Positions 62,609-64,000 of a DNA stretch of 64,000 bases are shown here, piece after piece. The stretch comes from CBDDLJ01 sp965230635 (GTDB lineage Bacteria; Pseudomonadota; Gammaproteobacteria; UBA1113). Position 1 is the stretch's first letter, and the number at the start of each line of letters is the position of its first letter. Under the pieces are notes generated by a model. The model was not told the DNA's origin, made no database searches, and was given only the letters and a program-made list of their open reading frames with translations. The stretch lies in assembly GCA_965230635.1 (NCBI GenBank), contig CBDDLJ010000021.1, positions 1 to 64,000 on the forward strand. Reading direction: 5' to 3'. Position numbers and translations under genes: made by a program.

Positions 62609-64000
62609 ATGGATAAAATTACCGTTCGTGGGGCTCGCACCCATAATTTAAAAAATATTGATGTAAAAATACCTAGGGATGAGCTTGTTGTTATCACGGG
62701 TTTATCCGGTTCAGGTAAGTCATCGTTGGCATTCGATACCCTTTATGCCGAAGGGCAACGCCGCTATGTTGAATCTTTATCGGCTTATGCACGCCAATTT
62801 TTATCTGTGATGGAAAAGCCTGATGTTGATCATATTGAGGGCTTATCACCTGCTATTTCCATTGAGCAAAAAGCAACATCGCATAATCCACGCTCAACAG
62901 TGGGTACAGTGACAGAAATTTATGATTATTTGCGTTTATTATATGCACGGGTAGGCCAACCACGTTGCCCAGAACACAAAATAGTATTAGCAGCACAGAC
63001 GGTTAGCCAAATGGTTGATCAAATTATGGCGTTACCTGATGAAACAAAAATCATGATCCTTGCGCCGGTGGTACGTGAACGCAAAGGAGAGCATGTGCAA
63101 TTGTTGGAACAATTGCGATTACAGGGATTTGTTCGTGTGCGTATTAATGGTGAAATGCATGAATTAGATCAAATGCCGGCATTAGCATTGCGGAAAAAAC
63201 ATTCAATTGACGTTGTTATCGATAGGTTGAAAATACGTAAAGATAATCAATTACGGATATCCGAATCTATTGAAACAGCATTACAACTTACAGATGGCTT
63301 GGTGATTATTGGCTTTATTGACGATAAGCGACGCAAAGATATGTTATTTTCAGCGAAAATGTCTTGTCCTGAGTGTGGTTATAGTTTATCAGAATTGGAG
63401 CCACGATTATTTTCATTTAATAATCCCAACGGTGCGTGTCCTAGCTGTGATGGTTTGGGATCAAAACAGTTTATTGATCCGAGTTTAATCGTGCACAATG
63501 AAGAATTAAGCTTGTCCGGTGGCGCTGTGCGTGGTTGGGATAGACGAAATGCTTATTTTTATTCATTGTTGCAATCATTAGCTGAACATTATCAATTTGA
63601 TTTGGAAAAATCTTTTAAAAATTTACCAGAAAAGATCAAGCAGATTGTTTTATATGGCTCAGGTGAAGAAAAAATAAATTTTCAGTATTTTTCTGGGCGT
63701 GGTAAAACAGTGACGCGTACACATTGCTTCGAGGGAATTATACCTAATGTTGAACGACGCTATCAAGAAACAGAGTCGTCTGCAGTGCGAGAAGACTTGT
63801 CGCGTTATATTTCTGTGCAAACTTGTCCTGAGTGTAACGGTCAGCGTTTGCGTGAAGAAGCACGACATGTGTATATTACCAATAAATCGCTGCCTGATAT
63901 CACTCAGCTTTCTATCAAGGATGCCTTGGAATTTTTCGAAAAATTATCTTTGCCAGGCTATAGAGGTAAAATTGCGGCAAAAATACAAAAAGAGATTTGT
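62609..64000 (+). CDS. uvrA: Excinuclease ABC subunit A (5' part, runs off the window)
   Basis: 464 codons, open to the right edge. Walker A GLSGSGKSS at residue 31, the RRYVESLSAYARQFL signature, zinc module CPECGYSLSELEPRLFSFNN, and GACPSCDGLG. UvrA dimers find bulky DNA lesions and load UvrB. The start is MDKITVRGARTHNLKNI, as in relatives. The second ATPase half lies beyond the window. Confidence 0.98.
   Translation, partial: MDKITVRGARTHNLKNIDVKIPRDELVVITGLSGSGKSSLAFDTLYAEGQRRYVESLSAYARQFLSVMEKPDVDHIEGLSPAISIEQKATSHNPRSTVGTVTEIYDYLRLLYARVGQPRCPEHKIVLAAQTVSQMVDQIMALPDETKIMILAPVVRERKGEHVQLLEQLRLQGFVRVRINGEMHELDQMPALALRKKHSIDVVIDRLKIRKDNQLRISESIETALQLTDGLVIIGFIDDKRRKDMLFSAKMSCPECGYSLSELEPRLFSFNNPNGACPSCDGLGSKQFIDPSLIVHNEELSLSGGAVRGWDRRNAYFYSLLQSLAEHYQFDLEKSFKNLPEKIKQIVLYGSGEEKINFQYFSGRGKTVTRTHCFEGIIPNVERRYQETESSAVREDLSRYISVQTCPECNGQRLREEARHVYITNKSLPDITQLSIKDALEFFEKLSLPGYRGKIAAKIQKEIC

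Noticed and set aside
1..64000. tRNA or rRNA genes
   Set aside because: No cloverleaf with TTCRANY loop or rRNA segment was recognised by eye in the intergenic regions; a dedicated tRNA scan could still find one.

Overview
The window is a low-GC gammaproteobacterial chromosome segment. The gene content (glyA-nrdR-nusB, leuS-lptE-holA-nadD-rsfS-rlmH, phoH-ybeY-corC, miaB, gatCAB, mreBCD-yhdP-tldD, ssb, uvrA) together with candidate host-directed proteins, large NACHT/ankyrin proteins and many transposon remnants suggests a host-associated member of the Legionellales (Coxiella/Rickettsiella/Legionella-like). The lineage is inferred from gene order and protein character; no rRNA or tRNA gene was recognised that would test it.

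Layout. 1-13.3 kb is accessory: two giant STAND/NACHT NTPases ending in about 20 and 19 copies of a 35-residue helical repeat, a long-hairpin repeat element, and a 'mobile mystery' HTH/Fic pair. 13.3-25.7 kb is mostly core: glyA, nrdR, nusB, a duplicated intergenic module, pgpA, an EmrAB-type efflux pair, then the minus-strand operon leuS-lptE-holA-nadD-rsfS-rlmH and a YbeL-like gene. 25.7-46.2 kb carries lnt, corC-ybeY-phoH and miaB in the same order and strand as in Escherichia coli, but split by two accessory islands. Island A (27.2-33.7 kb) holds two paralogous HAD-like proteins, rdgC, an IS1634-like element and a second hairpin element. Island B (36.0-44.9 kb) holds a NACHT-gene remnant, a hipBA pair, an IS66 remnant split by a second IS1634-like copy, a papain-like protein ending in a CaaX box, and a nested IS5/other transposase wreck. 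46.2-64 kb is core again: MFS transporter, an orphan 463-residue protein, gatCAB divergent from mreBCD-yhdP-tldD, ssb with a YajR-like MFS gene, and the 5' part of uvrA.

The most interesting material: (1) the paired NACHT proteins, whose repeats keep a fixed scaffold but vary at a three-residue stretch between the helices, like a modular recognition array, with different N-terminal domains fitted to the same NACHT core; (2) two ~165-bp hairpin elements whose arms differ between copies yet pair within each copy; (3) two nearly identical IS1634-like copies flanked by very long, unequal target duplications (178 and 73 bp); (4) a putative effector with LRAT/NlpC-like His and Cys and a C-terminal CFVM; (5) a HAD-like paralogue pair in which one member has lost the nucleophile and a second acidic residue. 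All functions are inferred from reading the sequence; no database search was run.
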